Shown: one piece after another, positions 24,484 through 34,170 of the stretch
How the letters are laid out: each line of letters starts with the position of its first letter
Position numbering within the stretch: the stretch's first letter is position 1
Assembly (NCBI GenBank): GCA_949295065.1
Contig: CASFJQ010000020.1
Location: forward strand, 1 to 44,472
Reading direction: 5' to 3'
DNA length: 44,472 nucleotides
Origin: an uncultured Parabacteroides sp.
GTDB lineage: Bacteria; Bacteroidota; Bacteroidia; Bacteroidales; Tannerellaceae
The notes under the pieces: generated by a model
What the model saw: only the letters and a program-made list of their open reading frames with translations
Databases searched by the model: none
Told to the model about the DNA's origin: nothing
Translations under genes and position numbers: made by a program

Positions 24484-24560
24484 GCAGGAAAGAGACAAGC
24501 ATGAAATGGTAATTTTGACTCTGTAAGCTTGTCATTTCTTCCGTTGATAACTAATAATAC

Positions 24561-24593
24561 AGGCTGTGTCGGAAAGTAAATCCGATACAGCCT
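24561..24593 (+). terminator. Intrinsic terminator of gdhA
   Basis: AGGCTGTGTCGGA at 24561-24573 and TCCGATACAGCCT at 24581-24593 pair over 13 bp with one G-T, around a 7-base loop. TTGTTGTATTTT follows. It lies 78 bp after the gdhA stop. Confidence 0.85.
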
Positions 24594-24650
24594 TTGTTGT
24601 ATTTTATGATGTGTAATAATATATTATTCTAATAAATCTGTCTTTAAATA

Positions 24651-24679
24651 TTGTTTTTGCTTTAAAAATGTTACTTTTG
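24651..24679 (+). promoter_or_regulatory. Bacteroidetes promoter for maeB
   Basis: TTG at 24651-24653, an 18-bp spacer and TACTTTTG at 24672-24679 match the TTG / TAnnTTTG pattern. Transcription would start near 24686, leaving about 40 bp of leader. Confidence 0.6.
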
Positions 24680-24728
24680 CGGAGTCTTTACAGAGAAATA
24701 TTATTAACTAAACATAATATATAAAGAA

Positions 24729-27017
24729 ATGGCAAAATCAATAAAAGAAGAAGCACTTCGCTACCATTCCGAGGGAAAACCCGGAAAAATAGAAGTGGTG
24801 CCAACTAAGCCCTATAGTACACAGGCTGACTTGTCGTTGGCTTATTCTCCTGGTGTGGCTGAGCCTTGCCTGGAAATTGAAAAAGATTCTCACTGTGCAT
24901 ACGACTATACTGCGAAGGGAAACCTTGTGGCTGTTATCTCAAACGGAACAGCAGTTCTGGGGTTAGGTGATATTGGTCCTTTGGCAGGAAAGCCTGTTAT
25001 GGAAGGAAAAGGTTTGCTTTTCAAGATTTTTGCAGGTATTGACGTGTTTGACATTGAAGTTGACCAGAAAGATCCTCAGAAATTCATCGAAACAGTAAAG
25101 GCTATCGCACCTACATTTGGCGGTATTAACCTTGAGGATATCAAGGCTCCAGAATGTTTTGAAATTGAAACAAGACTTAAGGAAGAACTTGATATTCCTG
25201 TAATGCACGACGACCAGCATGGAACTGCAATTATTTCAGGTGCAGGTTTGATAAATGCTCTTGAGATTGCAGGTAAGAAAATTGAAGATGTCAAGATTGT
25301 GGTCAACGGTGCTGGTGCAGCTTCTATATCATGTACTAAATTATATGTGATGCTTGGCGCACGCAAGGAAAATATTGTAATGTGCGATAGTAAAGGTGTA
25401 ATCTCTACTCATCGAACTGACTTGAACGCTGCTAAGCGTGAGTTTGCTACAGACCGCGATATTAAGACTCTTCAGGAAGCAGTTGTTGGTGCTGATGTGT
25501 TCCTAGGTTTGTCTGTTGCCAATGTCCTTACACAGGATATGGTAAGAAGCATGAATGAAAATCCTATCGTTTTCGCTTTGGCTAATCCAAATCCGGAAAT
25601 ATCTTATGCTGACGCTATGGCTTCACGTGATGATATTATTTTCGCAACAGGACGTTCTGACTATCCTAATCAGATAAACAACGTACTTGGATTCCCGTAT
25701 ATTTTCCGTGGTGCGTTGGATACACACGCAAAAGCTATCAATGAGGAAATGAAACTTGCGGCAGTGTATGCAATTGCAGAATTGGCAAAAGAGCCGGTTC
25801 CTGATGTGGTGAATGCTGCATATAAATTGAAGAGAACTACATTCGGACGTGATTATATTTTGCCTAAAGCTCTTGACCCACGTTTGCTGACTAGAGTTTC
25901 ATGCGCGGTGGCAAAAGCTGCTATGGAATCAGGCGTTGCCCGGAAGAATATCACCGATTGGGATGCTTATGCAAATCATTTGCGTGAAATGATGGGATAT
26001 GACAACAAGCTTTTGCGCTCGTTCACAGAAATGGCCAAGGCTAATCCTAAACGTGTGGTATTTGCCGAAGCTAACCATATCAATATGCTTAAGGCAGCTG
26101 TTGAGGCTAAGGCTGAAGGTATTTGTCATCCTATTCTTCTTGGAAACTGGGATTATCTTCAGAAACTTGCAGCTGAAGAAAATCTAAGTCTTGAAGGCAT
26201 TGAAATCATCAATATGCGTTCAGACGGAGAAACTGAACGCCGTCAGCGTTATGCAGAATTGCTTGCCAAGAAGAAGGCACGCCAGGGCGTTACATATTCT
26301 GAAGCTTATGAAAATATGTTCGACCGCAACACTTTCGGTATGATGATGGTTGAAACAGGCGATGCCGATGCATTTATCACTGGTGTTTATAGCCGTTATT
26401 CTGAAGTGAGCCGTATTGCAGAAGAGGTAATCGGAATACGTCCGACATACAAGCACTTTGGCGCAATGCATATTATAACAGGAAAGAAAGGAACATTCTT
26501 CCTGGCAGATACTTTGATTAATCGCCATCCAACAACAGAAGTGTTGATAGATATAGCACGTCTGACACATGATGCTGTGAAGTTCTTTGCTCACGAACCG
26601 GTTATGGCAATGTTGTCATATTCTAATTTCGGCGCAGACAAGGAAGGCAGTCCTTTGGCTGTTCATAATGCAATCAAATATTTGCATGAAACATATCCGG
26701 AAATGGATGTGGACGGAGAAATGCAGGTCGGCTTTGCCTTGGACAAGAAATTGCGTGACAAGACATATCCGTTCAACAAGCTGGCTGGAAAAGATGTGAA
26801 TACTTTGGTGTTCCCGAATTTGAGCTCTGCAAACAGTGCATACAAACTTTTGTTGGAAATGGGAGTTGCCGAAAGTATTGGTCCTATTCAGATGGGATTG
26901 AACAAGCCTATACACTTTACAGATGTTGAAAGCTCAACACGTGATATCTTGAATCTTACTACAGTTGCTGTTGTTGATGCTATTGTTCAGGAGCAGATTG
27001 AAAAAGGTGAGAAATAA
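24729..27017 (+). CDS. maeB: NADP-dependent malic enzyme with C-terminal phosphotransacetylase-like domain
   Basis: The 762-residue length matches the two-domain MaeB class. The N-terminal malic domain has [35 protein letters not shown], the metal-binding MHDDQHGTA and the Rossmann loop [12 protein letters not shown]. From about residue 430 the protein switches to a PTA-like domain ([20 protein letters not shown], then [14 protein letters not shown], and [14 protein letters not shown] before it). It decarboxylates malate to pyruvate and yields NADPH. In other bacteria the PTA domain is catalytically silent and lets acetyl-CoA regulate the enzyme. It has its own promoter and terminator. Confidence 0.96.
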   Translation: MAKSIKEEALRYHSEGKPGKIEVVPTKPYSTQADLSLAYSPGVAEPCLEIEKDSHCAYDYTAKGNLVAVISNGTAVLGLGDIGPLAGKPVMEGKGLLFKIFAGIDVFDIEVDQKDPQKFIETVKAIAPTFGGINLEDIKAPECFEIETRLKEELDIPVMHDDQHGTAIISGAGLINALEIAGKKIEDVKIVVNGAGAASISCTKLYVMLGARKENIVMCDSKGVISTHRTDLNAAKREFATDRDIKTLQEAVVGADVFLGLSVANVLTQDMVRSMNENPIVFALANPNPEISYADAMASRDDIIFATGRSDYPNQINNVLGFPYIFRGALDTHAKAINEEMKLAAVYAIAELAKEPVPDVVNAAYKLKRTTFGRDYILPKALDPRLLTRVSCAVAKAAMESGVARKNITDWDAYANHLREMMGYDNKLLRSFTEMAKANPKRVVFAEANHINMLKAAVEAKAEGICHPILLGNWDYLQKLAAEENLSLEGIEIINMRSDGETERRQRYAELLAKKKARQGVTYSEAYENMFDRNTFGMMMVETGDADAFITGVYSRYSEVSRIAEEVIGIRPTYKHFGAMHIITGKKGTFFLADTLINRHPTTEVLIDIARLTHDAVKFFAHEPVMAMLSYSNFGADKEGSPLAVHNAIKYLHETYPEMDVDGEMQVGFALDKKLRDKTYPFNKLAGKDVNTLVFPNLSSANSAYKLLLEMGVAESIGPIQMGLNKPIHFTDVESSTRDILNLTTVAVVDAIVQEQIEKGEK

Positions 27018-27048
27018 TATGAATTGACATATTAATGCAGTTGATAAA

Positions 27049-27081
27049 AATAAGTCCGGATTTTTTCGGGCTTATTTTTTT
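27049..27081 (+). terminator. Intrinsic terminator of maeB
   Basis: AATAAGTCCG pairs with CGGGCTTATT around a T-rich loop, followed directly by a run of T residues. It lies about 32 bp after the maeB stop. Confidence 0.8.
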
Positions 27082-27152
27082 ATTTAGAGTGTTACAAAAC
27101 ATAAATAATTTAAGTATATTTACATCCGTCCACGAAAAAAAATTCACTTATT

Positions 27153-27208
27153 TGTATATTTATTCGTATATAAAGTTTATATTTGCACCCGATTTGAATA
27201 AATATGCA
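27153..27208 (+). promoter_or_regulatory. argR promoter with two candidate ARG boxes
   Basis: TATATTTG at 27178-27185 is a good -7 element 26 bp before the argR ATG. TTTG at 27151-27154 could serve as the -33 box with a long spacer. Two 14-bp sites resemble the ARG box TGAAT-W4-ATTCA: TGTATATTTATTCG (27153-27166) and TGAATAAATATGCA (27195-27208). Their starts are 42 bp apart, four helical turns, and they flank the -7 element. This layout suits autorepression by ArgR with arginine, though this is inference. Confidence 0.45.
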
Positions 27209-27210
27209 TT

Positions 27211-27666
27211 ATGAAGACAAAGCAGGAGAGACATGAGGCGATTTGCCGGATAATTCATGACGAAGAGATAAGCAATCAGGAAGAACTGTTGAACAGGTTG
27301 ACCAAAGAAGGGTTCAGCATCACCCAGGCAACCCTTTCACGTGATATCCGTTCTCTGAAAATTGTTAAGACTCATGGAGCAAATGGCAATTACGTTTACA
27401 AAAAATCTCGTGCGGTTGTGATGCCTGTGATGGAGAATGTATCAAAAACACATAATGATTCGATTCCTTCAATAGAATTTTCCGGGCATTTGGCAGTTAT
27501 CAAAACAAAGCCTGGATATGCAATGGGAATAGCTTCGGACATTGATTCGCAATCTCCTGAAGAAATACTGGGAACTATAGCCGGAGATGACACAATATTG
27601 GTCATTCCTAGGGAAGATTACAGCCGTGACAGTGTACTTAAAGCTTTGTCCCGATTTATCCATTGA
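27211..27666 (+). CDS. argR: Arginine repressor
   Basis: The 151-residue protein has the ArgR two-domain layout. The N-terminal winged helix has RHEAICRIIHDEEISNQEEL and the recognition part FSITQATLSRDIRSLKIVK. The C-terminal hexamerisation and arginine-binding domain has the typical GTIAGDDTILVIPRE near residues 120-135. It is the first gene of an arginine operon running in the same direction, and it probably represses this operon and itself when arginine is plentiful. Confidence 0.95.
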   Translation: MKTKQERHEAICRIIHDEEISNQEELLNRLTKEGFSITQATLSRDIRSLKIVKTHGANGNYVYKKSRAVVMPVMENVSKTHNDSIPSIEFSGHLAVIKTKPGYAMGIASDIDSQSPEEILGTIAGDDTILVIPREDYSRDSVLKALSRFIH

Positions 27667-27732
27667 TATTTATTTGTGTGTAAAGAATCTTAATTTGATA
27701 ATTTAAAGGTAGGTAAAAGATATTATAAAGAA

Positions 27733-28383
27733 ATGGAACAACAAACAGTTGATATAGATGTAATGGTGGCAGATGAAAGCCATGAAAAGTATGTAGATAC
27801 TATTTTGGAGACTATTGAAGCTGCTGCAAAGGTTCGTGGAACAGGAATTGCAAAACGTACCCATGAGTATGTCACACAAAAGATGAAGGAAGGAAAAGTC
27901 ATCATCGCCCTTAAAGGTGAAGAATTTGCCGGTTTTACATATATCGAATCATGGGGCAACAAGCAATATGTTGCAACAAGTGGTTTGATTGTTCCAGACA
28001 AGTTCCGTCATTTGGGATTGGCAAAGCGAATCAAGCACGCCGCATTCCAGCTGGCCCGTCTTCGTTGGCCGAAGGCTAAGTTGTTTAGTCTAACTTCGGG
28101 AAGTGCCGTTATGAAGATGAATACTGAACTTGGTTATATGCCTGTGACTTTCGGTGATCTGACTGACGATGAGGCATTCTGGAAAGGCTGCCAGGGTTGC
28201 ATCAACCATGATGTTTTGGAAAGGACAGGACGCCGTTATTGCATTTGTACAGCAATGCTTTTCGACCCGTCAGACCCTCGCTGCCTGATGCACGAGGAAT
28301 TATTTGAAACTCTTCGCCGCCGCACAGAGCAAATCAGGGTTGAAATGACCAATTCTGCAAAAGAACAATATATGAATAAATAA
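27733..28383 (+). CDS. GNAT acyltransferase of the arginine operon, probable N-acylglutamate synthase
   Basis: The 216-residue protein has a GNAT core. Motif A is in SGLIVPDKFRHLGLAKRIKH (about 83-102), the acyl-CoA loop, preceded by AGFTYIESWGN. The region after residue 150 is unusual for GNATs: KGCQGCINHD and RRYCICTAML place Cys153, Cys156, Cys170 and Cys172 in a C-x2-C / C-x-C pattern, which suggests a metal site. Between argR and argG, and with no argA or argJ seen here, it is the natural candidate for the first step of arginine synthesis. In Bacteroides that pathway is known to use N-succinyl intermediates (N-succinylornithine transcarbamylase), so the acyl donor could be succinyl-CoA. 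Substrate is inference. Confidence 0.75.
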   Translation: MEQQTVDIDVMVADESHEKYVDTILETIEAAAKVRGTGIAKRTHEYVTQKMKEGKVIIALKGEEFAGFTYIESWGNKQYVATSGLIVPDKFRHLGLAKRIKHAAFQLARLRWPKAKLFSLTSGSAVMKMNTELGYMPVTFGDLTDDEAFWKGCQGCINHDVLERTGRRYCICTAMLFDPSDPRCLMHEELFETLRRRTEQIRVEMTNSAKEQYMNK

Positions 28384-28405
28384 AAAACAAGAAACTATAA
28401 GAACC

Positions 28406-29617
28406 ATGGAAGAAAAAAAGAAAAAAGTCGTAGTAGCATTTAGCGGAGGTTTGGACACTTCGTTCACAGTTATGTATTTGGCAAAAGAAAAAGGTTATGA
28501 AGTTTATGCCGCATGTGCCAACACTGGTGGTTTCAGTGAACAGCAGCTTAAGCAGAATGAAGAAAATGCCTACAAGCTTGGCGCTGTTAAATATGTGACT
28601 TTGGATGTTACAAAAGAATATTATGAAAAAAGCTTGAAATATATGGTTTACGGAAATGTCCTTCGTAACGGAACATATCCTATTTCTGTAAGCTCAGAAC
28701 GTATATTCCAGGCATTGGCAATCGCACGCTATGCAAATGAAATCGGTGCTGACGCAATTGCTCATGGTTCAACAGGTGCAGGAAACGACCAGGTTCGTTT
28801 TGACATGACATTCCTTGTTATGGCTCCCGGTGTTGAGATTATCACTCTTACACGTGATATGAATCTTTCCCGCGAATATGAAATCAAATACTTGAACGAA
28901 CACGGTTTTGCTGCTGATTTCGCTAAATTGAAATATTCTTATAATGTTGGTATTTGGGGAACTTCAATCTGCGGTGGCGAGATTTTGGATTCAACTCAGG
29001 GCTTGCCGGAAAGCGCATATCTGAAACAGATTACCAAAGAAGGCAGCGAACAGCTTAAACTTGAATTCGTGAAAGGTGAATTGCATGCTGTCAACGGCGA
29101 AGTATTCGAAGATAAGATTGCCGCAATCCAGAAAGTAGAAGAAATTGGTGCTGCTTACGGAATCGGCCGTGATATGCACGTTGGCGACACAATCATCGGT
29201 ATCAAAGGCCGTGTAGGTTTTGAAGCAGCTGCTCCAATGTTGATTATCGGTGCTCACCGCTTCCTTGAAAAATATACATTGAGTAAATGGCAGCAGTACT
29301 GGAAAGACCAGGTTGCAAACTGGTACGGAATGTTCCTTCACGAAAGCCAGTATCTCGAACCGGTTATGCGTGATATCGAAGCAATGCTTACAGAATCTCA
29401 GCGTAACGTAAACGGAACAGTTATCCTTGAGCTTCGTCCTCACTCATTCTCAACTGTCGGTGTTGACTCAAAAGACGACTTAGTTAAGAACAAGTTCGGT
29501 GAATATGGCGAAACTCAGAAAGGCTGGACTGCCGACGACGCAAAAGGCTTCATCAAAGTTCTTTCAACTCCTTTGCGTGCTTATTATGCTAATCATAAAG
29601 ACGAGGAAACACTATGA
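28406..29617 (+). CDS. argG: Argininosuccinate synthase
   Basis: The 403-residue protein (family about 400) has the N-type ATP pyrophosphatase loop VVVAFSGGLDTSFTVMYLAK near the start. It also has the family signatures IAHGSTGAGNDQVRFDM, LKYSYNVGIWGTSICGGEI and IKGRVGFEAAAPMLI. It joins citrulline and aspartate in an ATP-dependent reaction, the second to last step of arginine synthesis. It follows the GNAT gene by 22 bp and overlaps argC by 4 bp. A few sites differ from E. coli ArgG, as is usual for the Bacteroidetes branch. Confidence 0.96.
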   Translation: MEEKKKKVVVAFSGGLDTSFTVMYLAKEKGYEVYAACANTGGFSEQQLKQNEENAYKLGAVKYVTLDVTKEYYEKSLKYMVYGNVLRNGTYPISVSSERIFQALAIARYANEIGADAIAHGSTGAGNDQVRFDMTFLVMAPGVEIITLTRDMNLSREYEIKYLNEHGFAADFAKLKYSYNVGIWGTSICGGEILDSTQGLPESAYLKQITKEGSEQLKLEFVKGELHAVNGEVFEDKIAAIQKVEEIGAAYGIGRDMHVGDTIIGIKGRVGFEAAAPMLIIGAHRFLEKYTLSKWQQYWKDQVANWYGMFLHESQYLEPVMRDIEAMLTESQRNVNGTVILELRPHSFSTVGVDSKDDLVKNKFGEYGETQKGWTADDAKGFIKVLSTPLRAYYANHKDEETL

Positions 29618-30582
29618 TTAAAGTAGGTATTGTTGGTGGTGCCGGCTATACTGCCGGCGAGTTGATTCGTCTTCTTATTAATCATCCGGATGTTGAGATT
29701 GTTTTCATAAACAGCTCAAGTAATGCCGGAAACAAGATAACTGATGTTCACAGCGGATTGTATGGCGAAACAGATTTGGTTTTCACAAGCGAATTGCCTT
29801 TGAATGATATCGACTGTCTGTTCTTCTGTACGGCCCATGGTGACACTCGCAAGTTTATGGAAAGCCATACAGTTCCTGAATCTGTAAAGATTGTGGACTT
29901 GAGTATGGACTATCGCATCGAGAGCCCGGAACACGACTTCGTGTATGGTCTTCCTGAATTGAACCGCCGTCGCATCTGCAATGCTCAGCATATTGCAAAT
30001 CCGGGTTGTTTTGCTACATGTATCCAGCTTGCAGTTCTGCCGCTTGCAAAACATCTGATGCTTAATTCAGAGCTTCATGTGAATGCTATCACCGGCTCAA
30101 CAGGTGCGGGAGTGAAGCCTTCGGCTACATCTCACTTCAGCTGGAGAAACGACAATATATCAATATACAAGCCGTTCACTCACCAGCATTTGGCTGAGAT
30201 TACACAGAGCCTCACTCAGCTGCAGAACAGCTTCAGCAGCCGAATCAATTTCATCCCGGTTCGCGGTAATTTCTCTCGTGGAATTTTTGCGACAACTTAT
30301 ATTGACTGTAAAATTGAGATTGATGAAATCAAACGCATATATGAAGAATATTATGCCGACCATTCATTCACTTTCATTACTGACAAGAATCCGGATTTGA
30401 AACAGGTTGTGAATACAAACAAATGTTTGCTTCACCTTCAGAAAATCGACAACAAGCTGCTTATCATATCAATGATTGACAACTTGCTGAAAGGTGCCAG
30501 CGGACAGGCAGTTCACAATATGAACCTTCTGTTCGGCCTTGAAGAAACAGTTGGCTTGCATCTTAAGCCATCTGCGTTCTGA
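29614..30582 (+). CDS. argC: N-acetyl (or N-succinyl)-gamma-glutamyl-phosphate reductase
   Basis: The 322-residue protein begins MIKVGIVGGAGYTAGELIRL, the dinucleotide-binding loop. The catalytic cysteine is Cys132 in ANPGCFATC, and the substrate-binding GSTGAGVKPSATSHFSWRN follows. It reduces the acylglutamyl phosphate to the semialdehyde. Given the Bacteroides pathway, the natural acyl group may be succinyl. It is translationally coupled to argG by a 4-bp ATGA overlap. Confidence 0.95.
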   Translation: MIKVGIVGGAGYTAGELIRLLINHPDVEIVFINSSSNAGNKITDVHSGLYGETDLVFTSELPLNDIDCLFFCTAHGDTRKFMESHTVPESVKIVDLSMDYRIESPEHDFVYGLPELNRRRICNAQHIANPGCFATCIQLAVLPLAKHLMLNSELHVNAITGSTGAGVKPSATSHFSWRNDNISIYKPFTHQHLAEITQSLTQLQNSFSSRINFIPVRGNFSRGIFATTYIDCKIEIDEIKRIYEEYYADHSFTFITDKNPDLKQVVNTNKCLLHLQKIDNKLLIISMIDNLLKGASGQAVHNMNLLFGLEETVGLHLKPSAF

Positions 30583-30596
30583 TAAAAGATTATTTA

Positions 30597-30690
30597 AGTT
30601 GACGAGGGAACGAGGAAACAGGAAACAAGTTGACAAGTTTATTTCGCCTTGTCAACTTGTCTCTGAAGCCTTGTTAACTAAAAAAACATT
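30597..30690. repeat. TTGTCAAC-class palindromic repeat between argC and argD
   Basis: ggaaacaagttgacaag on the left and cttgtcaacttgtctc on the right pair over about 13 bp. A trailing tgaagccttgttaac is shared with 37430-37455 and 39620-39650. It separates argD from argC by 116 bp and could attenuate or stabilise the operon mRNA. Confidence 0.7.
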
Positions 30691-30698
30691 TTTGAGAA

Positions 30699-31826
30699 AT
30701 GAAACTATTTGATGTATATCCTTTATTTAATATAGAAATCGTTAAAGGTCGTGGCTGCCATGTTTGGGACAGCGAAGGCACAGAATATTTGGACCTTTAC
30801 GGTGGTCATGCTGTTATATCTGTCGGCCACAGTCACCCAGTCTATGTCAAGGCTATAACAGAACAGGTGAATAATTTGGGTTTCTATTCAAACTCAGTAA
30901 TCAACTCACTTCAGCAGAAACTTGCCGACAAACTTGGCGCAGCTTCCGGCTATGACGATTATTCTTTGTTCCTTATCAACTCAGGAGCAGAAGCTAATGA
31001 AAATGCCTTGAAACTTGCTTCTTTCCACAACGGAAAGAAACGCGTCCTGGCTTTCAAGCACTCATTCCACGGACGTACTTCGGCAGCAGTGCGAGTAACA
31101 GACAATCCTAAGATTATCGCTCCTGTCAATGAAGACCTTGCTGTTACATATCTCGACCTTAACGACGCCCAGGCAGTTGAGGAAGAATTGAAGAAAGGCG
31201 ATGTTTCATCAGTTATCATTGAAGGCATTCAGGGTGTTGGCGGAATACAGTTGCCTACAGACAACTTCATGAAACAGCTTCGTGAACTTACAACGCAATA
31301 TGGAGCCTGCCTTATCGTTGACGAAATCCAGTCCGGATACGGAAGAAGCGGTAAATTCTTTGCTCATCAGTATGCCGGGATCAGACCTGACATCATTACT
31401 GTTGCAAAAGGTATCGCAAACGGATTCCCGATGGGCGCAGTATTGATCAGTCCAATATTCAAGCCTTCATATGGAATGCTGGGAACAACATTCGGCGGAA
31501 ATCATCTTGCATGTGCTGCCGCAATTGCAGTTCTTGATATAATGAAAGAAGAAAACCTTGTGGCTAATGCCGAAAAGGTCGGAAAATATCTGATTGATGA
31601 ATTGCACAAACTTCCGGGAATCAAGGAAGTCAGAGGCCGCGGTCTGATGATTGGTATCGAGTTTGAAGAGTCAATCAAGGAAATCCGTTCAAAACTTCTG
31701 TTCGAAGAAAAAGTATTCACCGGAGTAGCCGGAATGCATACAATCCGTTTGTTGCCACCTTTGTGTCTGACAATGGACGAAGCAGCAGAATTCATCGCCC
31801 GTTTCCGCAAAGTGTTGGGAGCGTGA
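30699..31826 (+). CDS. argD: Acetylornithine (or succinylornithine) aminotransferase
   Basis: The 375-residue protein is a class III PLP aminotransferase: LDLYGGHAVISVGHSHPVYV near residues 31-50, SGAEANENALKLASFHNGKK, SFHGRT, VDEIQSGYGRSGKFFAHQ with the cofactor Asp208, and the PLP lysine Lys237 in VAKGIANGFPMG. The end keeps IRLLPPLCLTMDEA. It converts N-acyl-glutamate semialdehyde to N-acylornithine using glutamate. It is the last of the run argR to argD. The carbamoyltransferase, argB and argH genes are not in this window. Confidence 0.95.
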   Translation: MKLFDVYPLFNIEIVKGRGCHVWDSEGTEYLDLYGGHAVISVGHSHPVYVKAITEQVNNLGFYSNSVINSLQQKLADKLGAASGYDDYSLFLINSGAEANENALKLASFHNGKKRVLAFKHSFHGRTSAAVRVTDNPKIIAPVNEDLAVTYLDLNDAQAVEEELKKGDVSSVIIEGIQGVGGIQLPTDNFMKQLRELTTQYGACLIVDEIQSGYGRSGKFFAHQYAGIRPDIITVAKGIANGFPMGAVLISPIFKPSYGMLGTTFGGNHLACAAAIAVLDIMKEENLVANAEKVGKYLIDELHKLPGIKEVRGRGLMIGIEFEESIKEIRSKLLFEEKVFTGVAGMHTIRLLPPLCLTMDEAAEFIARFRKVLGA

Positions 31827-31851
31827 TTCGATTCAGCTGACGAGACTAATT

Positions 31852-31880
31852 TAAACACAGAGTCACGGAGTTACAGAGTT
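31852..31880 (+). repeat. Half-site of the ACACAGAG hairpin family
   Basis: aaacacagagtcacggag followed by ttacagagttt is the left arm seen at 38702 and 14874. A matching right arm is not present before the peptidase start, so no strong hairpin forms. Confidence 0.55.
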
Positions 31881-31910
31881 TATATAATGTCAAATCTTAA
31901 TTTATAAACC

Positions 31911-34145
31911 ATGAATCTACGGAAAGTGTTAGTTTGTGCAGCTTTGGCTCAGTGCCTTACTGGATTTGCAAACGCTCAGGAATTACCGGCATTGAAAGAC
32001 ATAGTTGCCGGAAAAGTGATTGAAACCCGTTCTATGGGTGCAATGAGCTGGCTGAAGGATGGCGAGCGATACAGCCGCCTCGAAAAGAATCAGGAAACCG
32101 GAGGTTTTGATGTTGTAGCCTATAAAGCTAAAGACAACAGCCGTGAGGTTATCATACCTTCATCTATGTTTATTGATAAAACAACAGGAAAGCCTATTGC
32201 CATAAGAAGCATTTCTTGGAGTGCCGACAATAAGAAAGTCCTTATATATAACAACACCCGCCGCGTATGGAGATACGACACCCGCGGAGATTATTGGGTT
32301 CTGGATTTGGAAAGCGGAAAACTACGCCAACTTGGAACAGCCCGTCCTGAATCTTCACTGATGTTTGCCAAATTCTCGCCGGACGCAACAAGAGTTGCCT
32401 ATGTTTCGGAAAACAATATTTATGTTGAGGACTTAGAAACCGGAAAAGTAACCCAGCTTACAAAAGACGGTTCAGACAGAATAGTCAACGGAACATTCGA
32501 CTGGGTATATGAAGAAGAATTCTCATGCCGCGACGGTTTCAGATGGAGCCCGGACGGAAAATACATCGCATATTGGCAGAGCGACACCAAAGGAACCGGC
32601 GTATTCGATATCATAAACAATGTGGATTCCATTTATCCTACGATAATGCATTTCCCTTACCCAAAAGCAGGAACAACCAACTCTGCAGTGAAAGTCGGCT
32701 ATGTTCCGGCAGCCGGAGGAGCAACTTCGTGGGTGGAAATCCCGGGTGACGCACGCAACAACTACATTCCTCGAATGGATTTCATCCCCGGAAGCAACGA
32801 ATTGTTTATCCAGCAGATGAACCGCCAGCAGAATACAAACCGAGTATGGACTGTTGCAATTGGCGAAACCAAACCGGTTAATATCTTCACCGACAAAGAT
32901 GCAGCATGGCTGGATACAAACGACAATATTCTTTGGCTTAAGGACAACAAATATTTCACATGGGAAAGCGAGCGCGACGGATGGCGTCATCTGTATCGTG
33001 TCAGCCGCGACGGAAAAGAGATAGTTCCGATTACCCAGGGCGATTTTGATTATATCCAGTATGTAGGAACAGACCTTAATAAAGGAGTTACCTACTTTAT
33101 TGCCTCCCCGGACAATTTCACCCAGCGCTATCTTTACAGCGCAAAACTCTTCGGCAATGGCGAAGTGACCCGTCTCAGCCCTATGCAGCAATCCGGACAA
33201 CATTCATACAATATGTCTCCGACAGGAAAATGGGCAGTACACACTTTCAGCAATGCAGTGACTCCTCCGGAAATCGACATGGTTTCACTTCCTAAACACA
33301 AATCCGTCAGAATGATTGAAGACAACGCAAAAGCCAAAGAACAATACAAGGCACTTGCTCTTCAGCCTAAGGAATTTGTGAAAGTCAAGAGCGGAGATTT
33401 GATGCTCGATGCCTATATGATTAAGCCTAAGAATTTCGACCCGTCGAAGAAATATCCGGTAATCATTGAGGTGTATGGCGAGCCGGCAGGTTCAACAGTC
33501 CAGGACGTTTGGAGCGGCGGTGATTTGTGGAATCAGTATATGGCAAATCAGGGATATATTGTTGTCAGCATCGAAAACCGTGGTGCGGCAGCTCCTCGCG
33601 GTCGTGAATGGCGCAAATGTATATATGGCGAAGTAGGAACATTTGCATCCGAGGACCAGGCTCGAGGCATTCAGGACCTTGCCCGTCAGTATTCTTATAT
33701 TGATGCATCACGAATTGGTATCACTGGTTGGAGCGGTGGCGGAAGCCAGACTTTGAACTGTATGTTCCGTTATCCGGAAGTGTTCCACACCGGAATTGCC
33801 ATCGCATTCGTTGCCGATCAGCGCACATACGACACTATTTATCAGGAAAGATATATGAACACTCCTCAGGACAATCCTGATGGTTATCGCAAAGGTTCGC
33901 CTATCACTTATGCAGAGGGTTTGAAAGGTAATTTGTTGCTTATCCACGGAACAGGCGATGACAATGTTCATTATCAGAACTGCGAAATGCTGGTGAACAA
34001 ACTGGTTGAATATGGAAAGATTTTCTCTCAGTTAAGCTATCCTCTCCGCTCTCATAGCATTAGCGAACGCCCGGGAACCACTCTTCACCTTCGTATGTCT
34101 ATGGCAGATTATTGGTTGAAGAATTTGCCAGCCGGCGGCAGATAA
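31911..34145 (+). CDS. DPP4-like S9 prolyl oligopeptidase family peptidase, secreted
   Basis: The 744-residue protein has a signal peptide (MNLRKVLVCAALAQCLTGFANA), an N-terminal eight-bladed propeller (about 40-500, with the DPP4-type double-Glu motif in WVYEEEFSCRDGFRWSPDG) and a C-terminal alpha/beta hydrolase domain. The catalytic triad is Ser608 in GWSGGGS, Asp683 in GTGDDNVHYQN and His715 in RSHSISE. The family removes X-Pro or X-Ala dipeptides from peptide N-termini, working in the periplasm. SHSI replaces the more usual NHGI around the histidine, a variant I recall in other Bacteroides copies. The gene appears to stand alone. Confidence 0.92.
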   Translation: MNLRKVLVCAALAQCLTGFANAQELPALKDIVAGKVIETRSMGAMSWLKDGERYSRLEKNQETGGFDVVAYKAKDNSREVIIPSSMFIDKTTGKPIAIRSISWSADNKKVLIYNNTRRVWRYDTRGDYWVLDLESGKLRQLGTARPESSLMFAKFSPDATRVAYVSENNIYVEDLETGKVTQLTKDGSDRIVNGTFDWVYEEEFSCRDGFRWSPDGKYIAYWQSDTKGTGVFDIINNVDSIYPTIMHFPYPKAGTTNSAVKVGYVPAAGGATSWVEIPGDARNNYIPRMDFIPGSNELFIQQMNRQQNTNRVWTVAIGETKPVNIFTDKDAAWLDTNDNILWLKDNKYFTWESERDGWRHLYRVSRDGKEIVPITQGDFDYIQYVGTDLNKGVTYFIASPDNFTQRYLYSAKLFGNGEVTRLSPMQQSGQHSYNMSPTGKWAVHTFSNAVTPPEIDMVSLPKHKSVRMIEDNAKAKEQYKALALQPKEFVKVKSGDLMLDAYMIKPKNFDPSKKYPVIIEVYGEPAGSTVQDVWSGGDLWNQYMANQGYIVVSIENRGAAAPRGREWRKCIYGEVGTFASEDQARGIQDLARQYSYIDASRIGITGWSGGGSQTLNCMFRYPEVFHTGIAIAFVADQRTYDTIYQERYMNTPQDNPDGYRKGSPITYAEGLKGNLLLIHGTGDDNVHYQNCEMLVNKLVEYGKIFSQLSYPLRSHSISERPGTTLHLRMSMADYWLKNLPAGGR

Positions 34146-34170
34146 GTTTTTTATAATTAGGATATAGATA

